Positions 52,377-62,520 of a stretch of 64,000 bases of DNA are shown piece after piece. A program made the position numbers and the translations under genes. The notes beneath the pieces are model-generated. The model ran no database searches, had not been told where the DNA came from, and was given only the letters and a program-made list of their open reading frames with translations. Positions within the stretch are counted from its first letter, which is position 1, and each line of letters opens with the position of its first letter. This DNA is from Nocardioides bizhenqiangii (GTDB lineage Bacteria > Actinomycetota > Actinomycetes > Propionibacteriales > Nocardioidaceae), in contig NZ_CP141059.1 of the NCBI RefSeq assembly GCF_034661235.1, forward strand, positions 3,533,501 through 3,597,500, given 5' to 3'.

Positions 52377-52400
52377 TTAACCGACACTCATGTCGGTTAA
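52377..52400. promoter_or_regulatory. TetR-type operator before the FAD oxidoreductase
   Basis: Perfect inverted repeat TTAACCGACA-CTCA-TGTCGGTTAA, AT-rich at its ends. It would cover the promoter of the gene starting at 52358. No regulator gene adjoins it, so the repressor is encoded elsewhere. Confidence 0.65.
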
Positions 52401-52518
52401 CGGGAGTCTGACCGAAGGGTCCTGCACCCGTCAACCGGGCGACCAAAGCAGCCGGCCATAGCTGAAAACGCGTCGGACCGAGCGTAGGAAGCGAGGAACG
52501 AGCGACACGCTCGCGCCA

Positions 52519-54033
<1,515 letters not shown>

Positions 54034-54076
54034 CGCGGGGTCGCGTCGATCACCGGAACCGGGACAGACTGTAGAA

Positions 54077-55537
54077 GTGACTCCTGCCCCGCTGCCTCCG
54101 CACGTGCTGGTCCTCTTCGGTGCGACCGGCGACCTGGCCTCCCGCAAGCTCTTCCCCGGTCTCTACCGGCTGGCGGCGGCCGGCCGGCTGCCGAAGCACC
54201 TCGCGGTGATCGGCAGCGGCCGCCGCTCCCCCGGCACCGACGACGAGTTCCGCGGCCAGGTGCGCGCCGCGCTCCACGAGTTCGTCAAGGAGGTCGACGA
54301 CTCGGTCGCCGACCCGCTCCTGGAGCGGATCTCCTTCGTCGCCTCCTCCGCCGACGACGGCACCGACCTTGCCGAGGCCGTGCGCCAGGCAGAGGACCGG
54401 CTGCTCGAGGACGCGGGTTGCCTGCTCTCCGACGTACGACGGCTGCTCTACCTCTCGGTGCCGCCCTCGGCGGTCAAGGACATGGTGGGGATGCTCGCGA
54501 AGGAGGACCTGGTCGACCGTTCGCGACTGGTCGCGGAGAAGCCGTTCGGCACCGACCTGACGACCGCCCGGGCGCTCGACGTCGTGCTCCGCAACGCCTT
54601 CGAGGAGGCGCAGATCTTCCGGATCGACCACTTCCTCGGCAAGGAGGCGGTGCAGAACATCCTCGCCCTGCGCTTCGCCAACGGGCTGTTCGAGCCGGCG
54701 TGGAACCGGCACACCATCGAGTCGGTGCAGATCGACGTGCCGGAGAAGCTCACCGTCGAGGGCCGCGGCAGCTTCTACGAGGGCACCGGCTGCCTGCGCG
54801 ACATGGTCACGACCCACCTGTGCCAGCTGCTCGGCTTCGTGGCGCTCGAGGACCCGCACGCCTACCGGGAGTCCGCGCTGCGGGCGGCTAAGGCGGCCGT
54901 GTTCGCGTCGGTCCGGCCGCTCGACCCGGACCGCGTGATCTTCGGTCAGTACGACGGCTACCGGGACGAGCCAGACGTCGCACCCGCCTCCGACGTCGAG
55001 ACCCTCGTCGCCATCGAGATCTGGATCGACAACGACCGGTGGCGCGACGTCCCGTTCTACCTGCGCACCGGCAAGGCGATGGCCGAGGGCCGGCGGACGA
55101 TCACGATCCGGTTCTCCGACCCGCGGCACCGCTGGCTCAAGCCGGCCGACGGCGGCCCACCGGCGCCCAACGAGCTGGTCATCGAGCTCGCCGACCAGCC
55201 GCGGATCGCGATCGACGTCCGCGCCAAGCGACCCGGTCCTGACATGGAGATCGTGGAAGGCGTGTTCCGGCTCGACCTGGTGTGCGACGTGCCCGACTCG
55301 GACCCGCTCGAGGCCTACGAGCGCCTCCTGCTCGACGTGATGCGCGGCGACCGGACCCTGTTCATCAGCTCCGACGAGGTCGAGCGGCTGTGGGAGATCT
55401 GCCAGCCGGTCCTCGACCGCCGGCCGGCGTGCCAGCCCTACCCGCAGGGCTCGTGGGGCCCGCAGGACGCGATCGACCTGCCGCTCGGCGGCTGGCGGCT
55501 CGGCAACCACCCGCCGGAGCGGTCGCTGACGAGCTAG
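54077..55537 (+). CDS. zwf: glucose-6-phosphate 1-dehydrogenase
   Basis: 486 residues from GTG 54077; CAGACT lies six bases before it, a leaderless-type arrangement, whereas an ATG at 54020 would overlap the guaB start. NADP-binding [23 protein letters not shown] at the N-terminus, substrate motif AEKPFGTDL, catalytic [15 protein letters not shown], then [15 protein letters not shown] and [14 protein letters not shown]. First oxidative step of the pentose phosphate pathway, giving NADPH. Stand-alone copy without pgl, tkt or opcA neighbours, so perhaps a second isozyme. Confidence 0.95.
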   Translation: MTPAPLPPHVLVLFGATGDLASRKLFPGLYRLAAAGRLPKHLAVIGSGRRSPGTDDEFRGQVRAALHEFVKEVDDSVADPLLERISFVASSADDGTDLAEAVRQAEDRLLEDAGCLLSDVRRLLYLSVPPSAVKDMVGMLAKEDLVDRSRLVAEKPFGTDLTTARALDVVLRNAFEEAQIFRIDHFLGKEAVQNILALRFANGLFEPAWNRHTIESVQIDVPEKLTVEGRGSFYEGTGCLRDMVTTHLCQLLGFVALEDPHAYRESALRAAKAAVFASVRPLDPDRVIFGQYDGYRDEPDVAPASDVETLVAIEIWIDNDRWRDVPFYLRTGKAMAEGRRTITIRFSDPRHRWLKPADGGPPAPNELVIELADQPRIAIDVRAKRPGPDMEIVEGVFRLDLVCDVPDSDPLEAYERLLLDVMRGDRTLFISSDEVERLWEICQPVLDRRPACQPYPQGSWGPQDAIDLPLGGWRLGNHPPERSLTS

Positions 55538-55547
55538 ACGCGTCTAG
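55534..55547. other. palindrome spanning both stop codons of zwf and cydB
   Basis: CTAGACGCGTCTAG, a perfect 14-base palindrome. It contains the TAG of zwf and, on the other strand, the TAG of cydB. The genes converge with only 6 bases between them. Confidence 0.6.
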
Positions 55548-56548
55548 TGCCGCGACCACTCCTCGCTCTGGGTGAGTCGGAGGAGATAGGCCAGCGGCGG
55601 AAGGACGACCACCACCGCGAGCCCGACCGCGACCAGGAGTGCCTGCAGGGTCGCGCTCGCGCCGGCCGCGTCGACGATGCGCACCTCGTCGACGAGCAGC
55701 CAGGGGTACTGCGCCACGCCCCAGCCCGACACCACGGACGCCACCGCGACCACGGCGGGCCAGCGGGCGAGGGAGTAGCGACGCTCCCACAGGAGCCAGA
55801 GCGTCGCCGTACCGGCGAGCGCCGAGACGACCACCAGCGCCGCCGCCCGCCCGGCGAGGCCCTCGCTCAGCGTGGGCGCGTCCTCCGAGACGGGCACGAG
55901 CGCGACCAGCACGACCACGCCGGTGACGGCTCCGACCACCAGGGCCCGGAGGCGCAGGTCCTCCGCGAGCCGGACCTTGTCGCTGCGCGCGGCGTCGGCG
56001 GCGAGGAACACACCGGCGAGGAACGCGCAGGTGCCGACCGCGATCAAGCCACCGAAGATCGAGGTCGGGTTGAGCCAGGACGACCAGCGGTCGCCGACCC
56101 CCTCGGCCGGTACCCGGCCGGAGGCGATCGCGCCGGCCACGGTGCCGAGGAAGAACGGCGTGAGGATCGACGCGGTCGCGAAGATCACTCCGAAGAGCCT
56201 GGCCTGACCGAGGGTGGCGGAGTACTTCCGGAACGCGAAGCTCGCCCCTCGCAGCACGATCCCGAGCAGCGCGAGCAGCAGCGGCAGGACGAGCGTCGTC
56301 ATCGCCGCCGCGAACGACTCGGGGAACCCGGTCCACCAGATCACCAGCACGTAGATCAGCCAGACGTGGTTGGCCTCCCAGACCGGTCCGATGCTGTGGT
56401 CCACCAGGGTCCGCATCTCCGCACCACGCCGGCTGCTGCCGGCCGTGAGGTCGAAGAACCCGGACCCGAAGTCGGCGCCGCCGAGCACGGCGTACGCGAC
56501 GACACCGACGAACATGGCGGCCGCGACCGCGACCTCCAGGCTCATCAT
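55544..56548 (-). CDS. cydB: cytochrome bd oxidase subunit II
   Basis: 334 residues with eight to nine hydrophobic helices. CydB signatures: YAVLGGADFGSGFFDLTAG, GPVWEANHVWLIYVLVIWWTGFP, LRGASFAFRKY, and GWGVAQYPWLL near the C-terminus. ATG 56548 overlaps the cydA stop (ATGATG), with a second ATG right after. Forms the quinol oxidase heterodimer with CydA. No cydC/cydD assembly genes are in the window. Confidence 0.94.
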   Translation of the reverse strand: MMSLEVAVAAAMFVGVVAYAVLGGADFGSGFFDLTAGSSRRGAEMRTLVDHSIGPVWEANHVWLIYVLVIWWTGFPESFAAAMTTLVLPLLLALLGIVLRGASFAFRKYSATLGQARLFGVIFATASILTPFFLGTVAGAIASGRVPAEGVGDRWSSWLNPTSIFGGLIAVGTCAFLAGVFLAADAARSDKVRLAEDLRLRALVVGAVTGVVVLVALVPVSEDAPTLSEGLAGRAAALVVVSALAGTATLWLLWERRYSLARWPAVVAVASVVSGWGVAQYPWLLVDEVRIVDAAGASATLQALLVAVGLAVVVVLPPLAYLLRLTQSEEWSRH

Positions 56549-58005
56549 TCGGGGTCCCCGCGAAGTTGTTCGGAGGAGCGAAGCGGGGGAGAAGAACTTC
56601 GCAGGGTATTCGTCCGCTCCCCCACGGTCTGCGGAGCGTAGGGGCTGGGCAGGTCGGTCTCGCCGGCGCGCCAGCGCCGGGCCATCGAGCGGAGCACGAC
56701 GACCGCACCTGCCGTCATCGCGGCGTAGACCACTGCGGTAGTGCCCAGTAGCCACCACAGGCCGGAGTAGTCGCCGGCCGCCTCCTCGGTGCGCATGAAG
56801 CCGTAGACGATCCACGGCTGACGCCCGACCTCGGTGGCGATCCAGCCGGACTCGAGCGCGAGCACGGCCAACGGCCCGCTGATCGAGACGAAGCGCAGGA
56901 ACCAGCGCCTCTCGAGCAGGTTGCGGCCGCGCCAGCGCAGGAACCAGAACAGAGAGACCGACGCCGCGAGCAGGGTCCCGATGCCGACCATCGACTGGAA
57001 CGCCCAGTGCGTCAGGTTCACCGGCGGCCGGTCCTCCTCCGGGATCTCGTCCAGACCGGGCACCGGATCGCTGAGCGAGCTCATCGCGATCACCGAGCCC
57101 AGCACCGGGATGTCGATGGACCCACGGACCTCGCCGTCGACGTAGATCCCGCCGATCCGGAGGGGCGACGGGCTCTCGGTGGTGTCGGCGAGCTCGAACG
57201 ACGCGAGCTTGGCGGGCTGGCGCTCGTCGAGTCCTCCCCCGAGCAGGTGGCCCACGAACGGCTGCGTCAGCGCGGCGACCGTCGCGAACACGAAGGGCAC
57301 GATGAAGCCCAGCCGGTGGTGCTCGTCCCGTCGACCTCTCAGCATGCCGACGGCGTAGACGCCGGCGACGCTGAATCCCACGACCATGTAGGCCGCGACC
57401 CACATGTGCGCGAACTGCAGCCAGACCTGGTCGTTGAACATCGCGGCCCACGGGTCGATGTCGGTGACCTGGCCGTCGACCAGGCGAAACCCGGCAGGTG
57501 CGTTCATCCAGGCGTTCACCGCGAGCACGCAGAACGTGCCGACGACGCCGGCGATCGCCATCGGCACGAGCATGAGCACGTGCCGCTTGGGCGGCATCCG
57601 GCCCCAGCCGTAGAGGTAGATGCCGAGGAAGATCGCCTCGACGAAGAAGGACAGCCCCTCGAAGGCGAACGGGAGCCCGAGCACGTCGCCGTAGGTGCCC
57701 ATCAGCCCCGGCCAGAGCAGGCCCATCTCGAAGCTGAGGACGGTGCCCGAGACCGCGCCGATCGCGAACAGCACGGCGGAGACCTTCGACCACCGCTTCG
57801 CCAGCTCGAGCGCGACCGGGTCGTCACGCCGGATGCCGCGCAGGTGCATCACGAGGATCATGGCGGGGAACGCGACGCCGAAGCAGGCGAGCACGATGTG
57901 CCAGCCGAGCGAGAGCGCCATCTGCTGGCGGGCCGGAAGCAGCCCCTCGGGCTCCACCGTCGCGACGAGCTGGACGGTGTCCGCGAGGAGAGCAGGCATC
58001 ATCAC
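56545..58005 (-). CDS. cydA: cytochrome bd oxidase subunit I
   Basis: 486 residues. Haem ligand H36 in SLGWHIVLACFGVAFP, SFEMGLLWPGLMGTYGDVLGLPFAFEG (in pieces), FVEAIFLGIYLYGW, a short Q-loop, and GRQPWIVYG. Quinol oxidation and O2 reduction in the membrane, high oxygen affinity. The last 20 residues (TNTLRSSSPPLRSSEQLRGD) are encoded by a mobile palindromic element shared with the N-terminus of the protein at 38855. Start GTG 58005 is 7 bases after TAGCGT. Confidence 0.94.
   Translation of the reverse strand: MMMPALLADTVQLVATVEPEGLLPARQQMALSLGWHIVLACFGVAFPAMILVMHLRGIRRDDPVALELAKRWSKVSAVLFAIGAVSGTVLSFEMGLLWPGLMGTYGDVLGLPFAFEGLSFFVEAIFLGIYLYGWGRMPPKRHVLMLVPMAIAGVVGTFCVLAVNAWMNAPAGFRLVDGQVTDIDPWAAMFNDQVWLQFAHMWVAAYMVVGFSVAGVYAVGMLRGRRDEHHRLGFIVPFVFATVAALTQPFVGHLLGGGLDERQPAKLASFELADTTESPSPLRIGGIYVDGEVRGSIDIPVLGSVIAMSSLSDPVPGLDEIPEEDRPPVNLTHWAFQSMVGIGTLLAASVSLFWFLRWRGRNLLERRWFLRFVSISGPLAVLALESGWIATEVGRQPWIVYGFMRTEEAAGDYSGLWWLLGTTAVVYAAMTAGAVVVLRSMARRWRAGETDLPSPYAPQTVGERTNTLRSSSPPLRSSEQLRGDPE
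56551..56611. repeat. palindromic element at a coupled gene junction (copy 2)
   Basis: Outer stem CCCCGCGAAGTT (56556-56567) pairs with AACTTCGCAGGG (56595-56606). Core GGAGGAGCGAAGCGGGGG identical with the copy at 40010-40076. It ends 4 bases before the cydA stop/cydB start and encodes the CydA C-terminus. Confidence 0.8.
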
Positions 58006-58040
58006 GCGTTCGACGCTACGCCCGCGTCAGCAGCGGTTCA

Positions 58041-58068
58041 CGGGTTTGTGAATCATTTCACGAACCCG
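58041..58068 (-). terminator. hairpin at the end of the kinase gene, before cydA
   Basis: Twelve-bp stem CGGGTTTGTGAA / TTCACGAACCCG (one G-T pair) with loop TCAT. It contains the kinase stop codon. It probably separates the kinase operon from cydA, though no T-run follows. Confidence 0.55.
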
Positions 58069-59326
58069 CTGGCGCGGCGTCGTCCCCTCTCAGCCGGACG
58101 GTCACCACGAGCCCCCCGCCGTCGCGGGGTCGCGCGTCGACGGAGCCGTCGTGCGCGCGCACGATCGCCTCCACGATCGACAGGCCGAGGCCGACCCCGC
58201 GGTCGACGACGAGCCGGTCGCCGGCCTGCCGGCGGAACGGCTGGAACAGCCCCGCGACGTCGTACGACGACACCACGGGACCGGTGTTCGACACCTCGAC
58301 CCGGACCCCGCCATCGGCGCCGGGGCCGCTCACGACCCGCACCCAGCCGCCCCGCTCGTTGTGGCGGATGCCGTTCTCGACGAGGTTGGCGACCAGCCGC
58401 TCGAGCAGCAGGGCGTCGCCCTGGGTCGTCGCCCCGACGACCTCCTCCGTCACCTCGACGCCGGCCTCCTCGGCCTCGTCGGCCGTCAGCTCGACGACGT
58501 GCTCGACGATGTCGGCGAGGTCGACCGGCTGTCGGTCGAGCGGCTCGTTCTCGGCACCGGCGAGGTCGAGCAGGCCGCTGATCAACCGCTCGTGACGTTC
58601 GTTGAGGGCGAGCAGGTCCGCGCCCAGGGTGCGCAGGTCGGCGGACGCTTCCGGCCGATGCATCGCGAGCTCGACCATCGCCCGGCTGACCGTGAGCGGC
58701 GTGCGCAGCTCGTGGGAGGCGTTGGCGACGAAGCGACGCTGTCCGGCGAAGGACCGGTCGAGCCGCTCGACCATGGAGTCGAACGCGACGGCGAGCTCCC
58801 TCACCTCGTCGTCGGGACCGGCCAGGCCGATCCGCTCGTGGAGTCCCATGTCGGCGGCGGGTGCGGCCGAGATCCGGTGCGCGGTGGCGGTCACCCGGTG
58901 CAGCGGGGACAGCACCCGACCGGCGGCCAACCACCCGAGGCCGGTCGCGAGCCCGCCCACGACGAGGAGGGCGATGCCGCCCTGGACCAGCAGCGACTCA
59001 CCCGCGGCATGCCGGACCGAATCCTCCTGGTCGACCAGCCACTTCCGTGCGTCCGGCCCCTTGAGCACGTCGCCCTCGGGCGTCTGGATCTCGATGCTGT
59101 CCAGGTCGCGCGGATCCGCGGCGGTCTCGGTCGGCTCCTGGATCCTTCCCTCGAACAGCACCCGGTCGCCCGACGGCTCGAGCTGCTCGAGGAAGAGGAT
59201 GTAGGTCGCGGCCAGCAGGACGACGCCGGCCGCGAAGAACAGGCCGCCGTAGATCACCGTCAGCCGCGCGCGCAGCGTCAGCCGCCGCGGCAGGATGCGG
59301 ACGCTCACGCCCGTGGGAGTTTTCAT
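58058..59326 (-). CDS. OmpR-partner sensor histidine kinase
   Basis: 422 residues from ATG 59326, overlapping the regulator stop (ATGA). Membrane helices at about 20-42 and 112-135 flank a 70-residue extracytoplasmic sensor; HAMP about 137-195; HisKA with FVANASHELRTPLTVSRAMV (phospho-His in SHELR); HATPase_c with NLVENGIRHNERGG, SNTGPVVSSYDVAGLFQPFRR and GVGLGLSIVEAIVRAHDG. Typical of kinases next to actinobacterial MacB-like exporters. The signal is unknown. Confidence 0.93.
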   Translation of the reverse strand: MKTPTGVSVRILPRRLTLRARLTVIYGGLFFAAGVVLLAATYILFLEQLEPSGDRVLFEGRIQEPTETAADPRDLDSIEIQTPEGDVLKGPDARKWLVDQEDSVRHAAGESLLVQGGIALLVVGGLATGLGWLAAGRVLSPLHRVTATAHRISAAPAADMGLHERIGLAGPDDEVRELAVAFDSMVERLDRSFAGQRRFVANASHELRTPLTVSRAMVELAMHRPEASADLRTLGADLLALNERHERLISGLLDLAGAENEPLDRQPVDLADIVEHVVELTADEAEEAGVEVTEEVVGATTQGDALLLERLVANLVENGIRHNERGGWVRVVSGPGADGGVRVEVSNTGPVVSSYDVAGLFQPFRRQAGDRLVVDRGVGLGLSIVEAIVRAHDGSVDARPRDGGGLVVTVRLRGDDAAPAGS

Positions 59327-59979
59327 GGGATCCGGTACCCGACGCCGGTGACGGTCTCGACCAGGGCGGGTTCGCCGAGCTTGCGCCGGAGCTTGTGCAC
59401 GGTGAGCCGGACCGCGCCGGTGAACGGGTCGGCATGCTCGTCCCACGCCTTCTCGAGCAGCTGCTCCGCGGACACCGCAGCGCCGTCGGCCAGGAGCAGC
59501 TCCGCGAGCACCGCGAACTCCTTGCGCGCGAGGGGGACGTAGCGGGTGCCACGGAAGACCTCGCGTCGAGCCGGGTCGAGCGTGATCTCCCCGCGTCGCA
59601 GCACCGGAGGCGCGGCCGGCCTCGACCGCCGACCGAGCGCCAGCACCCGCGCCGCCAGCTCAGGGAAGGCGAACGGCTTGGTGAGGTAGTCGTCGGCGCC
59701 CAGCGCGAGTCCTTCGACACGCTGCGTCACCGCGGTCGCCGCGGTGAGCATCAGCACCCGGGTGTCCGCATCGCCGGCGACGATCTCGCGGCACACGCGG
59801 TCGCCGTGCACGACCGGCAGGTCGCGGTCGAGCACCACGACGTCGTACTGGTTGACCCCGATGCGTTCGAGCGCCTCGCCTCCGTCGAGCGCCACGTCGA
59901 CCGCGTGCGCCTCCTGCCGCAGCCACTCCGCCACCGCCGTCGCGAGCTGCGGCTCGTCCTCCACCACCAGCACGCGCAT
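59323..59979 (-). CDS. OmpR/PhoB family response regulator
   Basis: 218 residues. Receiver domain with VVEDEPQLATAVAEWL, phosphoacceptor D51 in VVVLDRDLPVVHGD and Lys in GADDYLTKPFAFPEL; C-terminal winged helix (about 128-217) with VPLARKEFAVLAELLLADG and AVRLTVHKLRRKLGEPALVETVTGVGYRI. Divergent from the lipoprotein/exporter operon at 60162-63734, its likely target. Partner kinase follows at once. Confidence 0.95.
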   Translation of the reverse strand: MRVLVVEDEPQLATAVAEWLRQEAHAVDVALDGGEALERIGVNQYDVVVLDRDLPVVHGDRVCREIVAGDADTRVLMLTAATAVTQRVEGLALGADDYLTKPFAFPELAARVLALGRRSRPAAPPVLRRGEITLDPARREVFRGTRYVPLARKEFAVLAELLLADGAAVSAEQLLEKAWDEHADPFTGAVRLTVHKLRRKLGEPALVETVTGVGYRIP

Positions 59980-60161
59980 CCGGCTCTACCTCTTCGTCGA
60001 CGGGTCGCGGCCAGCCTGTCGCCGCCCGCGTTTCCTCGACGTTAGCCATCACCGAACAGCGGAGAAACGGGCGCGCCACTTGCATGGACCACGTGGCGTC
60101 CCGCCCGCCGCCGTCGGGGGACCGGGCGGGGCAGCCACGCCAACCAACCAGAGGAGGACGT

Positions 60162-60719
60162 GTGATCACAATCAACGGGATCCGCTACCGGGCCGCGGCC
60201 GGGCTGCTGGCCCTCGGGCTGCCCCTGGCGCTGGCGCTGACCGGATGTGGTGACGAGGACGACGGCGGCGGGGTTGCCAGCGCCGGCGGCGAGGCCACCG
60301 AGGACGGCGGCGACGGTGCCGAAGGAGCGGAGGACATGGACGAACGCGACCGGATGCTGGCGTTCGCGCAGTGCCTGCGGGACAACGGCCTCGACGTCGA
60401 GGACCCGGCCGAGGGCGAGGCGTTCGACCTGATGTTCGGCCCCGAGGTCGACCGGGCGACGGTCGACGCGGCGATGGAGGCATGCCGCGAGTACGCACCG
60501 GACGGCGGACCCGGCGGCGGTGAGCCCATCGACAACGAGGCGATGCTCGAGTACGCGCAGTGCATGCGGGACAACGGGGTCGAGGCGTTCACGGACCCCG
60601 AGGCCGACGAGGGAGGCATGCGGATCACCCCGGAGATCGCCGAGGACCCCGACTTCGAGGCGGCCCAGGAGGCCTGCCAGGACATCTTGGGAGAGCTGCA
60701 GGACGGGGGGATGTGGTGA
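60162..60719 (+). CDS. lipoprotein with duplicated CxRDNG domain
   Basis: 185 residues from GTG 60162, with GAGGAGG at 60151-60157. Lipobox LALTGC (Cys29). The mature part has an internal duplication: AFAQCLRDNGLDVEDP...ACREY and EYAQCMRDNGVEAFTDP...ACQDI, each with two cysteines likely forming a disulphide. Such proteins regularly precede adaptor/ABC exporter genes in actinobacteria. It may bind the exported ligand outside the membrane. Stop overlaps the adaptor start (GTGA). Confidence 0.85.
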   Translation: MITINGIRYRAAAGLLALGLPLALALTGCGDEDDGGGVASAGGEATEDGGDGAEGAEDMDERDRMLAFAQCLRDNGLDVEDPAEGEAFDLMFGPEVDRATVDAAMEACREYAPDGGPGGGEPIDNEAMLEYAQCMRDNGVEAFTDPEADEGGMRITPEIAEDPDFEAAQEACQDILGELQDGGMW

Positions 60720-61786
60720 GCGTCCGCAGTCGGGTGGTCGCCGGCGCCGTCGCCGTGGCGGCGGCGGCCGCGGTCATCACCGTGGTCGTCGTCGGACGCG
60801 ATGGCGATGCCGAGGCGTCCTCCGACGACGGGTTGCCGCCAGCGACCACAGAGGTCACCCGCGGCACCCTCGTCGACTCCGCAACCGAGGGCGGGACTCT
60901 CGGCTATGGCGCCGAACGGTCGCTGGCCACCCGGCTCGCCGGCACCGTCACCTGGCTGCCCGCCGAGGGCGACGTCGTACGGCGCGGCGAGGCGCTCTAC
61001 GAGGTCGACGCCGACGCGGTGCCGTTGCTGTACGGCGACGTCCCGCCGTTCCGCGACCTCGACCAGGGCGACGAGGGCCGCGACGTCCGCCAGCTCGAGC
61101 AGAACCTGTGGGCACTCGGCTACCGCGGCTTCGAGGTTGACGGCGAGTTCACCTACTACACAGCGGTCGCGCTCGAGGACTGGCAGGAGGACCTGGGCGT
61201 CGAGGAGACCGGCACGCTCGCGATGGCCGACGTCGTCGTCCTCGACGGCCCGGCCCGCGTGGCGACCGTGACGGCCGGTCTCGGCGACGCCGTGGCCCCC
61301 GGCTCGACCATGCTCTCGGTGACCGGGACGACGCCCGCGGTGACGGTCGAGGTCGACCCCAGCGACCGCCGGCTGGCGGAGATCGGCACCGAGGCCGAGG
61401 TGACGCTGCCCGACGGCTCGTCGGCGCCGGTGACCGTGGTCGACGTCTCGACCGAGGTGACCGAGGGCGAGTCCGGCGAGGAGTCCGACACCAGCACCAC
61501 CGTGGTCGTGGTCGCCGAGCTGCAGGGCGGCGAAGCCCGCGAGCGCGCCCGGGAGTACGACGCCGCGGCGGTCGACGTCACCTTCACCGCGGGCAGGCGC
61601 AAGAACGTGCTGATCGTGCCGGTGGCGGCGCTGGTCGCGCTGAGCGAGGGCGGCTTCGGGCTCGAGGTCGTCGAGGACGGCTCGTCGGAGTACGTCGCCG
61701 TCGATGCCGGGCTCTTCTCCGGCGGCCGGGTCGAGGTGTCGGGCGCCGGCATCACGGAAGGGACCGTCGTGGGGGTGCCCGAATGA
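60716..61786 (+). CDS. exporter periplasmic adaptor (HlyD/MacA-like) with peptidoglycan-binding domain
   Basis: 356 residues. N-terminal membrane anchor (about 8-27); barrel-sandwich part TLVDSATEGGTLGYGAER, GTVTWLPAEGDVVRRGEALYEVD; an inserted PG_binding_1 domain (about 118-165: GRDVRQLEQNLWALGYRGFEVDGEFTYYTAVALEDWQEDLG in pieces); then beta-barrel and membrane-proximal domains to the end. Gram-positive adaptors of this type tie a MacB-like exporter to the cell wall. GTG 60716 overlaps the lipoprotein stop; its own stop overlaps the ATPase start. Confidence 0.9.
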   Translation: MSVRSRVVAGAVAVAAAAAVITVVVVGRDGDAEASSDDGLPPATTEVTRGTLVDSATEGGTLGYGAERSLATRLAGTVTWLPAEGDVVRRGEALYEVDADAVPLLYGDVPPFRDLDQGDEGRDVRQLEQNLWALGYRGFEVDGEFTYYTAVALEDWQEDLGVEETGTLAMADVVVLDGPARVATVTAGLGDAVAPGSTMLSVTGTTPAVTVEVDPSDRRLAEIGTEAEVTLPDGSSAPVTVVDVSTEVTEGESGEESDTSTTVVVVAELQGGEARERAREYDAAAVDVTFTAGRRKNVLIVPVAALVALSEGGFGLEVVEDGSSEYVAVDAGLFSGGRVEVSGAGITEGTVVGVPE

Positions 61787-62520
61787 TGACCACCCGACCG
61801 ATCACCCGCTCGACCGCGCCCATGATCGAGCTCGACGAGGTCCGCAAGGAGTACGCCGGCGGGGTGCAGGCGCTGGCCGGCGTCACCGTGCGGATCTCAC
61901 GGGGCGAGCTGGTCGGGATCGTCGGCCCTTCGGGATCGGGCAAGTCGACGATGCTGCACGCGCTCGGGACCCTGGACCGGCCAACGTCGGGAAGCGTCCG
62001 GGTCGCCGGCCACGAGGTCGCTGCTCTCTCCGACGCCCGGCTGTCCGCCCTCCGCTCCCGCTACGTCGGGTTCGTCTTCCAGCAGTTCCACCTCGCCGGC
62101 GGGAGGTCGGCGCTCGACAACGTCGCGGACGGGCTGCTCTACACCGGCCAGCGGATGCGCGAGCGGCGACGTCGAGCCGCGCTCGCGCTGGAGCGGGTCG
62201 GGCTCGCGCACCGCATGGAGCACCGGCCGCACGAGCTGTCGGGCGGCGAGAAGCAACGGGTCGCGATCGCGCGGGCCACGGCAGGCGATCCACCGCTGCT
62301 GCTGGCCGACGAGCCGACCGGAGCACTCGACTCTGCCGCGGGAGCCGGCGTGATGACGCTCCTGCGCAGCCTGCACCGGGACGGCACCACGGTGGTGATC
62401 ATCACCCACGACCCTGACATCGCCGACAGCCTGCCGCGGCGGATCCGGTTGCGGGACGGACTGGTCGTCGAGGACTCGGCGACCGACGCCGTCGCCGGCC
62501 GCCCGGGGGTGCTCCGATGA
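61783..62520 (+). CDS. MacB/LolD-like ABC transporter ATP-binding protein
   Basis: 245 residues. Walker A GPSGSGKSTMLHALG (about 47-61), Q-loop VGFVFQQFHL, signature LSGGEKQRVAIARA, Walker B LLLADEPTGALD, H-loop VVIITHD. Part of the mechanotransmission ABC group with the permease at 62517. ATG 61783 overlaps the adaptor stop by 4 bases, and the stop overlaps the permease start. Confidence 0.95.
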   Translation: MMTTRPITRSTAPMIELDEVRKEYAGGVQALAGVTVRISRGELVGIVGPSGSGKSTMLHALGTLDRPTSGSVRVAGHEVAALSDARLSALRSRYVGFVFQQFHLAGGRSALDNVADGLLYTGQRMRERRRRAALALERVGLAHRMEHRPHELSGGEKQRVAIARATAGDPPLLLADEPTGALDSAAGAGVMTLLRSLHRDGTTVVIITHDPDIADSLPRRIRLRDGLVVEDSATDAVAGRPGVLR

